In this document: positions 1 through 9,997 of the stretch, piece by piece
Numbering within the stretch: the stretch's first letter is position 1
Layout: the number at the start of each line of letters is the position of its first letter
Source: Anabaenopsis elenkinii CCIBt3563
Lineage (GTDB): Bacteria > Cyanobacteriota > Cyanobacteriia > Cyanobacteriales > Nostocaceae
NCBI RefSeq assembly: GCF_015245355.1
Contig: NZ_CP063311.1
Location: 2,167,625 to 2,231,624, forward strand
Reading direction: 5' to 3'
DNA: 64,000 nt
Position numbers and translations under genes: made by a program
The notes under the pieces: model-generated
What the model was told of the DNA's origin: nothing
The model's database searches: none
Seen by the model: the letters and a program-made list of their open reading frames with translations, nothing else

Positions 1-16
1 TTTGACCCCACCCTAA

Positions 17-38
17 CCCTCCCCTTGTAAGGGGAGGG
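17..38. repeat. intergenic palindrome (10-bp stem)
   Basis: A perfect inverted repeat, CCCTCCCCTT and AAGGGGAGGG separated by two bases. Similar CCCC/GGGG palindromes preceded by TTTGACCCCACC recur near 22642-22655, and a related one lies at 51732-51752, so this looks like a dispersed cyanobacterial extragenic palindrome. It could also end transcription of whatever lies upstream of the window. Confidence 0.55.
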
Positions 39-94
39 GACTGGATTTTATTGTTTTATTGTTTTGGTGTGTTCGGTGTGTTCCCCATTCCTCA

Positions 95-128
95 TTCCCT
101 GTTCCCTGTTCCCTGTTCCCTGTTCCCT
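95..128. repeat. short tandem repeat, five copies of TTCCCTG
   Basis: Five head-to-tail copies of the heptamer TTCCCTG (the last lacks its G) lie 50 bp upstream of hsdR. Heptameric tandem repeats of this kind (STRR) are common in intergenic DNA of filamentous cyanobacteria. No function is evident. Confidence 0.8.
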
Positions 129-177
129 AAGATAAAAATTACCTGTTGAAAACTTATCAAACATCCTCTAAGACAAA

Positions 178-3100
178 ATGAATAAGTTAAAAGAATCTAC
201 CGTTGAACAAGCTACCATTGACTGGTTATCAGAACTCGGCTACACCTACTTAAACGGTGCAGAAATCGCCCCCGGAGCACCCCAGAGCGATCGCCCAGAA
301 TATGATGATGTTGTCCTGATTAACCGCTTACAAAATGCCTTACAAACCATAAACCCCCATATTCCCTTTCAAGCTATCCAAGACGCAATCAAAAAAATCA
401 CCCGGTGCGAAACACCAATACTTAATGAAAATAACCGCCGGTTTCATCAATATCTCACAGATGGGGTAGATGTTGAATATCAACAAGGGGGACAGACCCA
501 ATATAAAAAAGTTAAAATCATTGATTTTGAAGAAATTAATCAGAATGATTGGTTAGTAGTTAATCAATTTCGGGTTCAAGAAACAGGTAAAACGGCGCGT
601 ACCCCCGATGTGGTAATTTTTATCAACGGGTTACCCATCGCCGTGATGGAACTCAAAAACCCCGCCGATGAAAACGCTACTTTAAAAGGTGCATTTAACC
701 AACTGCAAACCTATAAACATGATATCCCCTGTTTATTTCCCTATAACGAAATTCTTGTAATTTCCGATGGTACTTACGCCAGAGTGGGAACATTAACCGC
801 AAATTGGGAGCGGTTTATGCCTTGGCGTTCCCTAGATGGTGAAAATATTATCACTAAACAAGAAGCAGAATTAGAAACTATTATTAAAGGTATTTTTCAT
901 CAAACTACTATATTAGATATTCTCCAATACTTTATTGTTTTTGAAGTCAACGAAGACAAGATTATTAAAAAAATGGCTGGGTATCACCAATACCACGCCG
1001 TGAATAAAGCCATTACTGCGACTATCGCCGCTACTCGCCCAGATGGAGATAGAAAAGTGGGGGTAGTTTGGCATACCCAAGGGAGCGGTAAAAGTCTCAC
1101 CATGGCTTTTTATAGTGGGAAGTTGATTCAACAACCAGAAATGGAAAATCCCACCTTAGTTATTTTAACTGATAGAAATGATTTAGATGACCAATTATTT
1201 ACTACCTTCTCATCCTGTATTGATTTACTGCGCCAAACACCCAAACAAGCAGCAAATAGAGAAAGTTTAACGGAACTCTTAAAAGTAGCAGCGGGGGGAA
1301 TTATATTTACTACTATCCAAAAGTTTGCTCCAGAAACAGGTAATGAGTACCCGGAACTTTCCCCCCGGCGCAATATTGTTTTAATTGCTGATGAGGCCCA
1401 TAGGAGCCAATACGGCTTAAAAGCTAAAGTAGTGGTTAAATCTGCCAAAAAGGACTCTAATCAAGTCTCCTATCTCGTACCTAAAGGAAAATCTCAACTG
1501 AAAGTTGCTGATTCTTCTAGCACTTACAATACTCAAGGGAAAAGACAAATACAGGAAATCAACCCAGAAGCTGCTGATATTAAATACGGTTATGCCAAAT
1601 ATTTAAGAGATGCTATACCTAACGCGGCTTTTGTAGGTTTTACAGGTACACCCATTGCCCAAACTGATAAAAATACCACTGCTTTATTTGGGAATTATAT
1701 AGATATTTACGACATTCAACGGGCTGTGGAAGATGAGGCCACAGTCAAAATTTATTATGAGGGACGATTAGCCAAATTAGATTTAGACCCTTCAGAACGC
1801 CCCAAAATCGACTCGGATTTTGAGGAAGTTACAGAAGATGAGGAACTCACCACTAAAGAAAAACTCAAAAGTAAATGGGCGAGATTAGAGGCTTTAGTGG
1901 GTGCTGAAAAACGTATTAATCAAATTGCTCAAGATATCGTCACACATTTTGAGAATCGCACCGCAGCACCAGAACTTAGGGAGGGTAAGGGGATGATTGT
2001 TTGTATGAGTCGCCGTATTTGTGTAGACTTGTACAACGCTATGATTCAACTAAAACCAGAATGGCACAGTGAAGATGATCGCCAAGGGGTGCTCAAAGTT
2101 ATTATGACTGGTTCTGCTGCGGATGACCAGAAAATGCAACCCCACATCCGCAGTAAAAAAGCCCGCAAAGACTTAGCTCAACGCTTCAAAAAAGCCGATG
2201 ATGCTTTTAAATTAGTAATTGTCCGGGATATGTGGTTAACTGGTTTTGATGCACCTTGTTTACATACTCTCTATGTAGATAAACCCATGCAGGGACACAA
2301 TTTAATGCAGGCTATAGCCAGGGTAAATCGCGTCTTTGAAGATAAACCAGGGGGGTTAGTGGTTGATTACCTGGGTATTGCGGAACAACTCAAAGACGCT
2401 CTCAGAGATTACACCGAAAGGGATAGAGGGGAAACAGCAATAGATACCAGTATCGCCTTAGCTGTGATGCGGGAAAAATGGGCAATTGTCAAAGCCATGT
2501 ATGACGGGTTTGATTACCAGAAGTTCTTTACAGGTAAAGCCACAGAACGAGTATCGATTATTCCCGCCGCCCTGAATCATATTCTGGGGTTGGAAGATGG
2601 TAAACAAGGTTACACTAAGGCTGTGGGCGAGTTATCTAAAGCCTTTGCTTTGGTGAGCAGTACGGATGAGGCGATCGCAATTCGGGATGAGGTGGGATTT
2701 TTCCAAGCTATCAAAGCAGCTATGGTTAAGTATACCACAGTCAACGGTAAAAGTCCAGAAGATATAGATGCGGCGGTGCGTCAAATTGTCTCCAAAGCGA
2801 TCGCCAGTGACCAAGTAATAGATATTTTCACATCTACTGGGTTAAATCAACCAAATATCAGCATTTTCTCTGATGAATTTCTCGAAGAAGTGCGGGGTTT
2901 ACCCCACAAAAACCTGGCGGTAGAAACTTTACAAAAATTAATTAATGAGCAAATCAAAATCAGTGCTCGTAAAAATCTGATTAAATCTCGTTCTTTCCGA
3001 GAAATGTTAGAAAATACCATCAAAAAATATCAAAATCGTGCCATTGAAACCGCCCAAGTCATCCATGAACTGATTTTACTAGCAAAAGCCATGAAGGAGG

Positions 3101-3402
3101 CACAAAAACAGGGTAAAGACTTAGGATTAACAGAAGATGAAATAGCTTTTTATGATGCGTTGGAAGTCAACGACAGTGCGGTGATAATTTTAGGAGACCA
3201 TACCCTCAAAGCGATCGCCCGGGATTTAGTTAAAGCCATTCGTGCTAATTTAACCATTGATTGGACAGTTAGGGAAAATGTGCAGGCTAATTTACGAGTA
3301 AAGATTAAAAGATTACTCAAAAAGTATGGCTATCCACCAGACAAACAAGCAAAAGCCATCGCCACAGTGTTAGAACAAGCCGAGTTAATTTATCAATCTT
3401 AG
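178..3402 (+). CDS. hsdR: type I restriction enzyme R subunit
   Basis: Motor and nuclease subunit of a type I restriction-modification complex; it would translocate and cleave unmethylated DNA when joined to HsdM and HsdS. The 1074 residues fit the family. The N-terminal nuclease domain shows PD-(D/E)xK residues at D144 and E158-x-K160. The helicase motor shows a Walker A GSGKS around residues 302-306, a DEAH box at 405-408 and GFTGTP at 487-492. The basic C-terminal part is helical. No hsdM or hsdS follows: the next gene is an unrelated sulfur-transfer enzyme 18 bp downstream. Partners must lie upstream of the window or be missing. The frame is intact, so the gene looks functional. Confidence 0.95.
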   Translation: MNKLKESTVEQATIDWLSELGYTYLNGAEIAPGAPQSDRPEYDDVVLINRLQNALQTINPHIPFQAIQDAIKKITRCETPILNENNRRFHQYLTDGVDVEYQQGGQTQYKKVKIIDFEEINQNDWLVVNQFRVQETGKTARTPDVVIFINGLPIAVMELKNPADENATLKGAFNQLQTYKHDIPCLFPYNEILVISDGTYARVGTLTANWERFMPWRSLDGENIITKQEAELETIIKGIFHQTTILDILQYFIVFEVNEDKIIKKMAGYHQYHAVNKAITATIAATRPDGDRKVGVVWHTQGSGKSLTMAFYSGKLIQQPEMENPTLVILTDRNDLDDQLFTTFSSCIDLLRQTPKQAANRESLTELLKVAAGGIIFTTIQKFAPETGNEYPELSPRRNIVLIADEAHRSQYGLKAKVVVKSAKKDSNQVSYLVPKGKSQLKVADSSSTYNTQGKRQIQEINPEAADIKYGYAKYLRDAIPNAAFVGFTGTPIAQTDKNTTALFGNYIDIYDIQRAVEDEATVKIYYEGRLAKLDLDPSERPKIDSDFEEVTEDEELTTKEKLKSKWARLEALVGAEKRINQIAQDIVTHFENRTAAPELREGKGMIVCMSRRICVDLYNAMIQLKPEWHSEDDRQGVLKVIMTGSAADDQKMQPHIRSKKARKDLAQRFKKADDAFKLVIVRDMWLTGFDAPCLHTLYVDKPMQGHNLMQAIARVNRVFEDKPGGLVVDYLGIAEQLKDALRDYTERDRGETAIDTSIALAVMREKWAIVKAMYDGFDYQKFFTGKATERVSIIPAALNHILGLEDGKQGYTKAVGELSKAFALVSSTDEAIAIRDEVGFFQAIKAAMVKYTTVNGKSPEDIDAAVRQIVSKAIASDQVIDIFTSTGLNQPNISIFSDEFLEEVRGLPHKNLAVETLQKLINEQIKISARKNLIKSRSFREMLENTIKKYQNRAIETAQVIHELILLAKAMKEAQKQGKDLGLTEDEIAFYDALEVNDSAVIILGDHTLKAIARDLVKAIRANLTIDWTVRENVQANLRVKIKRLLKKYGYPPDKQAKAIATVLEQAELIYQS

Positions 3403-3420
3403 GGTATAATTGGCTCAAAA

Positions 3421-4590
3421 ATGCGAACAATAGCCGAAATTAACGAAAAAATCAGCCACCAACGTGCAGTAGTATTGACTGTAGAAGAATTAAAAGCACG
3501 AGTTGCTGAAGTTGGTATCACTCAAGTAGCCAAAGAAGTTGATGTCATTACCACCGGTACATTTGAGCCGATGGAGTCCAGTGGTGCAATTATTAACCTG
3601 GGACAAACTGACCCCCCGATAAAAATTCGCCGCTGTTGGATAGATGGCGTACCAGCCTACGCAGGGTTTGGGGCAGTAGATTTATACTTAGGTGCCAGTT
3701 GTACCGTAGATACCATGGATGGGGAAGAAGTCCGAGAACATGGTGGTGGCCATGTCATGGAAAATTTGATCGCTGGGAAACCTGTACAGATCAGAGCCTT
3801 GGGACAAGTAACAGATTGTTACCCCAGGGCGAGCTTTGAAACTACCATTACCCGTGACACCATCAATCAGTTCTATTTATTCAATCCGCGCAATCTCTAC
3901 CAAAACTTTATTGTCGGCGTTAACGGGGGCGATCGCCCACTATTTACTTATCTAGGTCCTTTACAACCCAGTTTAGGAAATGCGGTTTACTCTAACCCCG
4001 GTGCAATTTCCCCCTTACTCAACGACCCAGATTTACAACTAGTTGGTATTGGTACGAGGATATTCTTAGGTGGTGGTATTGGCTATGTTGCATGGGAAGG
4101 AACTCAACACTTCCCCTTACAAAAACGCCTACCCAATCATACACCCATTGGACCGGCGGCCACTGTAGCCTTAATCGGCGATGCTAAACAAATGAATCCC
4201 CAGTGGGTGCGGGGTTGTTACTTTAAAAGCTATGGTCCTTCATTAATGTTGGGTGTAGGTGTTCCCCTCCCGGTATTAAATGAAGAGGTAGTTAAATATT
4301 GTGCCGTCCAGGATAAAGACTTAGTAGCGCCCATCGTGGATTTTTCCATTCCTCGGCGAGTCCGTCCTACCTTTGGACTGGTGAGTTACGCCCAACTCAA
4401 GTCTGGGCGGATCACCATTGACGGTAAAAATGTCAGGGTTGCTCCCCTAGCTAGTATATTATTTTCCAGGGCGATCGCCACGGAATTAAAATCATGGATT
4501 GGTGCGGGTAATTTTACCCTCACAGAACCCGTGGCTCAAATTCCCATGGACAGATCATTTTTACCCCAAGATCGCTGGACAGATTTTTAA
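3421..4590 (+). CDS. DUF39 / homocysteine biosynthesis family protein
   Basis: A COG1900 (DUF39) protein. Archaeal relatives take part in turning aspartate semialdehyde into homocysteine by sulfur transfer. The 389 residues cover the whole DUF39 domain: an N-terminal segment with TTGTFEPMESSGAIINLG, a conserved GASCTVDTMDG Cys region, and the glycine-rich GTRIFLGGGIGYV. The CBS and ferredoxin domains that many archaeal members carry or pair with are absent, so the electron source would be a separate protein. It starts 18 bp after hsdR, but this is probably coincidental spacing. The activity in cyanobacteria is inferred from the family. Confidence 0.85.
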   Translation: MRTIAEINEKISHQRAVVLTVEELKARVAEVGITQVAKEVDVITTGTFEPMESSGAIINLGQTDPPIKIRRCWIDGVPAYAGFGAVDLYLGASCTVDTMDGEEVREHGGGHVMENLIAGKPVQIRALGQVTDCYPRASFETTITRDTINQFYLFNPRNLYQNFIVGVNGGDRPLFTYLGPLQPSLGNAVYSNPGAISPLLNDPDLQLVGIGTRIFLGGGIGYVAWEGTQHFPLQKRLPNHTPIGPAATVALIGDAKQMNPQWVRGCYFKSYGPSLMLGVGVPLPVLNEEVVKYCAVQDKDLVAPIVDFSIPRRVRPTFGLVSYAQLKSGRITIDGKNVRVAPLASILFSRAIATELKSWIGAGNFTLTEPVAQIPMDRSFLPQDRWTDF

Positions 4591-4668
4591 TGGGAATTGG
4601 GGAAGTGATGATCTTCTCCCCCTCTCCCCGTCTTGAAGGAACGCCCGACCAGATGCGGGGTGTTTTCC

Positions 4669-5688
4669 TTACTCCTGAGTTGGTTTCGGCCGTTTAATGG
4701 GCTTAGGAGTGGGGGCTTTGGCTATCGGTTTAGATACCGCCAATGGTTCGCCGGCTGTTTTCTTGATTGGTTTTGGGGTCTCCCCATTACGTCTAGGGGG
4801 AAATGGCTTTCTCGCACCACCACGGGGGCCACCTTTAAAAGGCGGTTTGCGTTTTTTGGGTAGATCGGCGATCGCCTCAGCTTTTTCTACTACCAAGACA
4901 TCCCCTTCCCGCTTGGCTTGAAAATCCCAGAACTTGCTCACGGCTTTGGTGCTCAACACGCCCCGGAGTTTCAACTTAAAATATTTGGGTTTATCACCGG
5001 TTTTGCGAGGAGCCTGCTTAATTTTGACCACTAAGCTCTTAGCGTCAAAAGATTGGTACACTACCTCGCCACGAACAGAAAAAGTACCATCAGGTAGTTC
5101 GCCAGAAGATACGACTTCACTTGTAGATTCTTCTTGGTTTTCTGGTTGAGGGTCATCGGTTTTGTGTAGCTCTTGTGTTCCCGAATCTTGGTTGTCCTCG
5201 CCTCGGGAGTGTTTAGCCAAATTTTCCGGCTCCCAGACCCCTACAATTTGCAGGTGTAAGGTGTCGTTCTCTTGCCTTGTGCGTGGGTAAACTACCCACA
5301 AATGATCTGTTTGTAAATCTAAATGATTTTTGACTAAGCTCATAATCCGCCCCAAGAGGACGGCGTTAAGTGTGACTCCATCTGTGGTTATGAGTGTACC
5401 TTGAGTAAATTGTTCGCTGCTAGCAAGGTAACGACCTCGGACTAAACCAATGGCTCGGTACTGCATTGCTTCACTGGGTGGTGGAATTGGTTGCACCCGA
5501 TGAGGCTCAGTTTCATTTGAGCTGGTGTCACTAGGCTGAAGATGGGAATTTTCCAGGTTAGATCCCTGGACTGCTGCTACTTGATCACCATTTTGATGAC
5601 CATTAGCAGCCGCCTCTGGATTGCTTTGAGGCTCATGGTAGGTAGAAAAGTTGGAAGATTCAGGTGAAGGCATCAGGTGGGAATTCAT
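4669..5688 (-). CDS. conserved hypothetical protein with basic Pro-rich tail
   Basis: Function unknown. I chose the ATG at 5688 because AAGGAG lies five bases upstream; a longer GTG reading from 5712 would bury that ribosome binding site in the coding region. The protein has three parts: a low-complexity Ser/Asn/Gln-rich N-terminus, a folded middle (around the motif GLVRGRYLASSEQFTQG) and, after an acidic linker, a second folded segment followed by a strongly basic tail rich in Lys, Pro and Gly. The basic tail could bind nucleic acid, but that is inference. It converges with the DUF39 gene. Confidence 0.75.
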   Translation of the reverse strand: MNSHLMPSPESSNFSTYHEPQSNPEAAANGHQNGDQVAAVQGSNLENSHLQPSDTSSNETEPHRVQPIPPPSEAMQYRAIGLVRGRYLASSEQFTQGTLITTDGVTLNAVLLGRIMSLVKNHLDLQTDHLWVVYPRTRQENDTLHLQIVGVWEPENLAKHSRGEDNQDSGTQELHKTDDPQPENQEESTSEVVSSGELPDGTFSVRGEVVYQSFDAKSLVVKIKQAPRKTGDKPKYFKLKLRGVLSTKAVSKFWDFQAKREGDVLVVEKAEAIADLPKKRKPPFKGGPRGGARKPFPPRRNGETPKPIKKTAGEPLAVSKPIAKAPTPKPIKRPKPTQE

Positions 5689-6057
5689 AAAAACTCCTTG
5701 CGGCGGAGACACATCCCAATTATGGGATTTAACGAAGGCAACTAAAAACAGGATTTGTGCGGTTAATGAAAATAGATTAGGTGTTCACAAACCTACACCA
5801 GAACGAGCAATACAATGGTAAGCAAGTTATGGGACTTGACGGTCCTATAACTGGGAATCTTTACACTTTTGGGAAGCATATCATAGGTAAATTTCTGACA
5901 GATCCTCCTAAAGTCATCACTAACTTTAGCAATGTGAATAGTTAATTGTTATAAAATTCACAGACCATTGGCGGTATTCCGCAAGGTTTTAGAAATTTTC
6001 CCCTTTCCGATTTATGTAAATAATCATGTAGTTTCAATTTTGGAGTATGACTAAACC
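5689..6057. other. intergenic region between divergent genes
   Basis: This 369-bp gap separates the hypothetical gene on the minus strand from the TPR gene on the plus strand. No further gene is seen. An imperfect hairpin (GTTAT-GGAC against GTCC-ATAAC, 5826-5851) is the only clear structure; it lacks a U-run and so is not an obvious terminator. Confidence 0.5.
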
Positions 6058-6909
6058 GTGTCTCAACCGCGCAATAGTTGGATAATTAAGATCATTCTAG
6101 CTTTCTCAGTTAGCGCTTTTCTTGGCGTTTCCCTAATTCCTATCATTGGAGCCATCAATCAACCCTCCCCGTCAGCCCAAAATCTCCCAGTCAAGGGGGT
6201 TTCTTCTGATCAGTTGTCAAATTTGCAGGAGGAAGCAAAAAATTATGAGTTGGTTTTAGAAAGGGAACCAGAAAATCAAATTGCGCTCAATGGTTTATTA
6301 CAGGTGAGGCTAAAACTTCTGAGTTTAAATCAAGGTGATGTTCAAGGGGTGATTAAACCTCTAGAAAAACTCGCCCAACTTAATCCAGAACAGTCTCAAT
6401 ATGGGGTGCTATTAGCCGAAGCCAAGCAGCAAATAGGGGACCAGTCAGGAGCAGCCCAAGCTTACCGCTCAGTTTTAACCAGTCATCCCTCTGACTTAAA
6501 GGCTTTACAGGGTTTGGTGGCTCTGTTGCTCAATCAGCAACGTCCTGATGAGGCTGTGAGTTTACTTGAAGATACTCTTTCTGGAAATACAACCCCAATG
6601 GGAAGTCTGGATAGGGTGGCTGTACAGGTGCTATTAGCTACTGTTCACGCTTCTCAGAAACGCTATGGGGAAGCTACCTCTATCTATGACCAAGCCATTA
6701 AAAATGATCCTCAGGATTTCCGTCCGGTTTTAGCTAAAGCATTACTGCTCAGAGAACAGGGTAAACTGGATGAAGCTCAACCTTTATTTGATAACGCCCT
6801 GGCTTTAGCACCTGCTCAGTACAAAGATGAAGTCAACAGGGCTATTGCTTCCCCAACTTCTGTCCCAACTTCTGTACCTACTCCATCGCCGAAAAATCCT
6901 GAAGAGTAG
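6058..6909 (+). CDS. membrane-anchored TPR protein
   Basis: A tetratricopeptide-repeat scaffold of 283 residues. Residues 9-32 form one hydrophobic segment, so the protein is probably anchored in the membrane with the repeats outside. About five helical TPR-like units follow (for example AAQAYRSVLTSHPSDLKALQ and ATSIYDQAIKNDPQDFRPVL), then a short Pro/Ser/Thr tail. The start is GTG with GGAG about 12 bases upstream; an ATG in another frame just before it stops after 12 codons. Partner proteins are unknown. Confidence 0.85.
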   Translation: MSQPRNSWIIKIILAFSVSAFLGVSLIPIIGAINQPSPSAQNLPVKGVSSDQLSNLQEEAKNYELVLEREPENQIALNGLLQVRLKLLSLNQGDVQGVIKPLEKLAQLNPEQSQYGVLLAEAKQQIGDQSGAAQAYRSVLTSHPSDLKALQGLVALLLNQQRPDEAVSLLEDTLSGNTTPMGSLDRVAVQVLLATVHASQKRYGEATSIYDQAIKNDPQDFRPVLAKALLLREQGKLDEAQPLFDNALALAPAQYKDEVNRAIASPTSVPTSVPTPSPKNPEE

Positions 6910-6927
6910 TTATTATGCAGTGATAAA

Positions 6928-7545
6928 TTACAGTCCTTGGATAGCAGCCAAGATACCAAAAATCAGAAATAGACATCCGCCAATAAAACTGAGTTGACGT
7001 TCCGAAATACGTCCGGCAATCAGTTTACCTCCAATCACGGCGATCGCAGTACAAATTATATGCCCTAACACCGCACCCGCAGCTACTCCCACAGGATTAT
7101 ATCTGGCTGCTAAGGCAATTGTGGCTATTTGGGTGCGATCGCCCCATTCTGCTATAAATGTCAGGGTGAAGGCTTCTATGAAAATTGCTAAGGGGCTTTT
7201 CGACTTTCTTTGTAAATCTGCCTTATATACTGCCTCTTTGGCCTCATTGATCACTTCTATCTCCGATCCGGACTCAGGCATTTTACTAGCTTCATAGAGC
7301 AGTTTAATCCCGAATCCTAGAAATAATACTATTTCCCCATACTTCAGGTAAATTTCTGGTAAGAAAGATACAACCCTACCGAAGATTACAGATAAGATTG
7401 TCATGGCGGCTAGGGCGCCCCCTACACCGATAAATACTAGCTTACGCGAGTATCTCATCGCCAAAATTACGCCTATAAAAAATGTTTTATCCCCTAATTC
7501 GGAAACTGTAATTAGTAATAAACCTGCTGTAAATGCTGTTAACAC
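6928..7545 (-). CDS. TMEM165/GDT1 family (UPF0016) Mn/Ca transporter
   Basis: An integral membrane cation transporter of the GDT1 family, whose cyanobacterial members export or compartmentalise manganese. The 205 residues hold both family signatures, SELGDKT near residue 16 and AEWGDRT near residue 133, each in a hydrophobic three-helix half, giving the duplicated six-helix fold in one chain. The start is GTG, with AGGAG nine bases upstream. The leader carries a yybP-ykoY element, the manganese riboswitch class known to control this family, which supports manganese as the substrate. It converges with the TPR gene. Confidence 0.92.
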   Translation of the reverse strand: MLTAFTAGLLLITVSELGDKTFFIGVILAMRYSRKLVFIGVGGALAAMTILSVIFGRVVSFLPEIYLKYGEIVLFLGFGIKLLYEASKMPESGSEIEVINEAKEAVYKADLQRKSKSPLAIFIEAFTLTFIAEWGDRTQIATIALAARYNPVGVAAGAVLGHIICTAIAVIGGKLIAGRISERQLSFIGGCLFLIFGILAAIQGL

Positions 7546-7600
7546 TCTCTCTAACTCCTGAAGGACTTTTTACCTGTGTGGAGCTCCCATGAGAGTGGCA

Positions 7601-7650
7601 AAACTTCACTGAGAGCTTCACACAATTTTTCTTGTGTAAACTCAGTGAAG
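7601..7650 (-). terminator. riboswitch expression platform hairpin
   Basis: Read on the minus strand, CTTCACTGAG (7650-7641) pairs perfectly with CTCAGTGAAG (7613-7604), with an inner ACACAA/TTGTGT stem, followed by TTTTG. The 5' arm reuses the CCTTC strand that closes the manganese aptamer, so the two structures exclude each other. It is probably a regulated terminator; the U-run is short, so this is inferred. Confidence 0.6.
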
Positions 7651-7775
7651 GTCTCGCTGCCAAATTAAATATTGATCATATTGTTATTTGTCATCTGAAC
7701 CAGGTTCATCACCAGTATGTTGACTCAGATGTTTAAAATAAAGTGACTTTATTTTAAAGCTACTCCCCTTCTATG
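7647..7775 (-). promoter_or_regulatory. yybP-ykoY manganese riboswitch
   Basis: On the minus strand the class hallmarks appear in order: GAAGGGGAGTAGC (7771-7759), a perfect 12-bp P2 hairpin TTTAAAATAAAG/CTTTATTTTAAA, GTCAACATACTGG (7724-7712) inside an ATCTGA/TCAGAT stem, and finally GCAGCGAGACCTTC (7660-7647), which pairs back to the first strand. These match the known yybP-ykoY consensus of two loops that bind Mn2+. It lies in the leader of the GDT1 transporter. Binding of Mn2+ should free the leader from the downstream hairpin and raise expression. Confidence 0.93.
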
Positions 7776-7782
7776 TAGGGTA

Positions 7783-7811
7783 ATTATACCCCCATTCATG
7801 GGAGGAGTCAA
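7783..7811 (-). promoter_or_regulatory. sigma-70 type promoter of the riboswitch leader
   Basis: On the minus strand TTGACT (7811-7806) and TATAAT (7788-7783) are separated by exactly 17 bases. Transcription would start near 7777, just before the first riboswitch strand. The promoter sits immediately after the stop codon of the upstream gene, so the transporter has its own unit. Confidence 0.8.
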
Positions 7812-7847
7812 GCAATATTTGTTATTGCTCAACTCCAGTTATAGCTA

Positions 7848-8351
7848 CTATTGACCGCTGCTAACTGTTTCTGGCATAGCTGAAGAGTGATGTTCTGCTA
7901 TGAGCCATTGATCGCCAACTTTATTATAAACAAAGGTGTATCTGGCTGGAACTTCTCGAGTCTGACCATTAGTGGTAAGTCTAAATGTATATGTCCCTGA
8001 ATCAATAGCTACACCACAATACAGGCGAATACTGCGGTAATTAATTCTGCCTACGGGCTTGTTTTGTAAGAAAGTTACAAAATAGTCGTGAATTTCTTTA
8101 TGATTTCGTCGCACTTGGTTGGAAACTGTAGGCAACAAAATGGCATTTCTGGCATAGTTGAGAGTGACTTTATTTGGGTCACCTGTCTGTAAAGACCCGT
8201 TCCATCGGTCAAACAGTTGGGCAATTTGTGGTCTAGTTACCTCGGGACATTGAGTTTGGGCTTGGACGGGAGCCGTTGGTAGAACCGTTGTACTAGCAAT
8301 TGCTGCAGTGAAAATTGATGCTAGTGCAGAGCGAAAGAATTTTTTGACCAT
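7848..8351 (-). CDS. secreted SnoaL/CaMKII-association-like protein
   Basis: A small exported protein of 167 residues. The first 31 residues are a signal peptide ending in PVQAQ. The rest looks like the NTF2/SnoaL cone fold of the CaMKII-association type (DUF4440-like): helix RPQIAQLFDRWNGSLQTGD, then ARNAILLPT, a helix with HDYFVTFLQNKP, and strands ending in QWLIAEHHSSAMPE. Such proteins bind small ligands or oligomerise; no catalytic residues can be assigned. It ends just before the promoter of the GDT1 leader. Confidence 0.75.
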   Translation of the reverse strand: MVKKFFRSALASIFTAAIASTTVLPTAPVQAQTQCPEVTRPQIAQLFDRWNGSLQTGDPNKVTLNYARNAILLPTVSNQVRRNHKEIHDYFVTFLQNKPVGRINYRSIRLYCGVAIDSGTYTFRLTTNGQTREVPARYTFVYNKVGDQWLIAEHHSSAMPETVSSGQ

Positions 8352-8559
8352 AAACTTTCTCTTGTGAAAAGCAGGGGTTTAAAAGTGAATATGATAGGGG
8401 TGTATGCTTATCATCCATTTAAGATGCTATAAAAGGTTCGGTGTTCCCAAAAATGAAAATTACCTGTTGAAAAGTGGTAAAACAACCTCTAGGCTGAGTT
8501 GAAACTTTGCCAATACCACCATGTATCTGTCACACTGTAGATGTACAGCCATTAAATTA

Positions 8560-9810
8560 TTAGCGACTGCTAATTTGTGCATTAGCAGCATTTTCTGCCC
8601 GTAACATAGCTGAACTTAAAGACTGTTGACCAAGCAAAGCACTAATAAACTGATTATCAAAATTATTAGATATAGCAGCCGGATATTGACCTAACTGCCA
8701 AGTAGTAGCATAATCTATACCAGCAACTAAAGGCGATCGCAAAGGGTCTTGATCATAACCCAACCTTGCTGCTACTGATGTGCGTGTAGGCAATGCAAAC
8801 CCCGTACCTGTCCATTGCGCCATTCCTTCCTTACCGGTGAGAAAAGAAATCAACTCCCAGGCGGCGGCTTTATGCTGTGACTGCTTATTCATCACATAGG
8901 CCACAGTAAAGGCCATTGTACCCTTTTTATTATTAATTGTAGGTATTTCCGCGGTGGCAAACTCCAACTGAGGAAAAGTCGTTTCTAAATAAGGAATAGC
9001 CCAATTACCTTCAATGACCATTGCGACCCGGTTTTGACCAAACATTTCTGTACCTGAGCTAGTACCCACATCAGTAGCTTGGGCTGAAGTACCATCTTTT
9101 TGATACTGGTCTACCACCAACTGCAACCCCCGCACAGCTTCAGGACTAGCAAAAGCAGCATAACCATTCTCATCAATGACTTTTCCTCCAAAAGCAGCAA
9201 TTTTGTAAGCTTGATAACTCAACTGGGGAGTAATTCCAAAACCGTATCTGTTCAACTTACCGGTCAACTGCTGGGAGTAGGTGCGTAATTCATCCCAAGT
9301 AGTGGGGGGAGTGCTCAAACCCGCAGCGGCAAAAGCCTTTTGATTATAAAAAAGTGCCAGGGTAGAATAATCCTTAGGGAGACCATAAATATGATCTTTG
9401 TACTTAAAATTATCCAGCAAGGTCTCTTCAAAGTCCTCTAGGTCAAATTCGGGGGTAATGTAAGAGTTCAAGGGTTCTAAGACATTCTGACTCATAAAGA
9501 AAGGAGCTTCTAGGGATTCCAGATAGAACACATCGGGCGCAGCTTCCCCAATTAGGCGAGTAGTGATGACATCCATGTACTGCTCAGAAATCACTTCATA
9601 TCTCACCTTGATGTCTGGATGTTGTTCCTCAAACTGTTGTAGTAATTCTTTTAACAATTGTTGCTCAAGGGGATTACCCGCCCAACCGCTCAGTTTGATA
9701 GTTACGGCGGTAGTTGGTGGCTTTAGTAGTGGGAAATTTTCGTAAGTAATCACAACTAAGGCGATCGCCAGCACTAGCGCCAAAAATTTCACCCAGCTTT
9801 TTGTACTCAC
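8560..9810 (-). CDS. sugar ABC transporter substrate-binding protein
   Basis: A periplasmic solute-binding protein of the MalE/UgpB class (family 1) for sugars or polyols. A hydrophobic signal anchor (residues 6-23) precedes the mature part beginning ITIKLSGWAGNP-like sequence. Landmarks are LLQQFEEQHPDIKVRYE, DVFYLESLEAPFF, and the typical C-terminal hinge segment with AAWELISFLTGKEGMAQW. I prefer the GTG at 9810 to the TTG at 9816. No permease or ATPase is adjacent; a MalF-type permease occurs alone at 35153. The substrate cannot be told from sequence. Confidence 0.88.
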   Translation of the reverse strand: MSTKSWVKFLALVLAIALVVITYENFPLLKPPTTAVTIKLSGWAGNPLEQQLLKELLQQFEEQHPDIKVRYEVISEQYMDVITTRLIGEAAPDVFYLESLEAPFFMSQNVLEPLNSYITPEFDLEDFEETLLDNFKYKDHIYGLPKDYSTLALFYNQKAFAAAGLSTPPTTWDELRTYSQQLTGKLNRYGFGITPQLSYQAYKIAAFGGKVIDENGYAAFASPEAVRGLQLVVDQYQKDGTSAQATDVGTSSGTEMFGQNRVAMVIEGNWAIPYLETTFPQLEFATAEIPTINNKKGTMAFTVAYVMNKQSQHKAAAWELISFLTGKEGMAQWTGTGFALPTRTSVAARLGYDQDPLRSPLVAGIDYATTWQLGQYPAAISNNFDNQFISALLGQQSLSSAMLRAENAANAQISSR

Positions 9811-9997
9811 AAACAAATACCAGCTCTTTAATCTAACTTATCTCTTCTAGCCGTGTTAATCTATCTTTAAAGAATCTATATTTTTGTTGACAAATAGAAT
9901 ATAAGACCACCAAGAATAATTCACAACAGTTAACTAAGGATCTCATTTCCTCAATACAAGAACTCATGCTAGGGTGTCCCACCGCTCAAAGTAAGCT

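Noticed and set aside
95-128. CRISPR-like repetition
   Set aside because: Seven-base units follow each other directly with no spacers; no CRISPR array or cas gene is present anywhere in the window.
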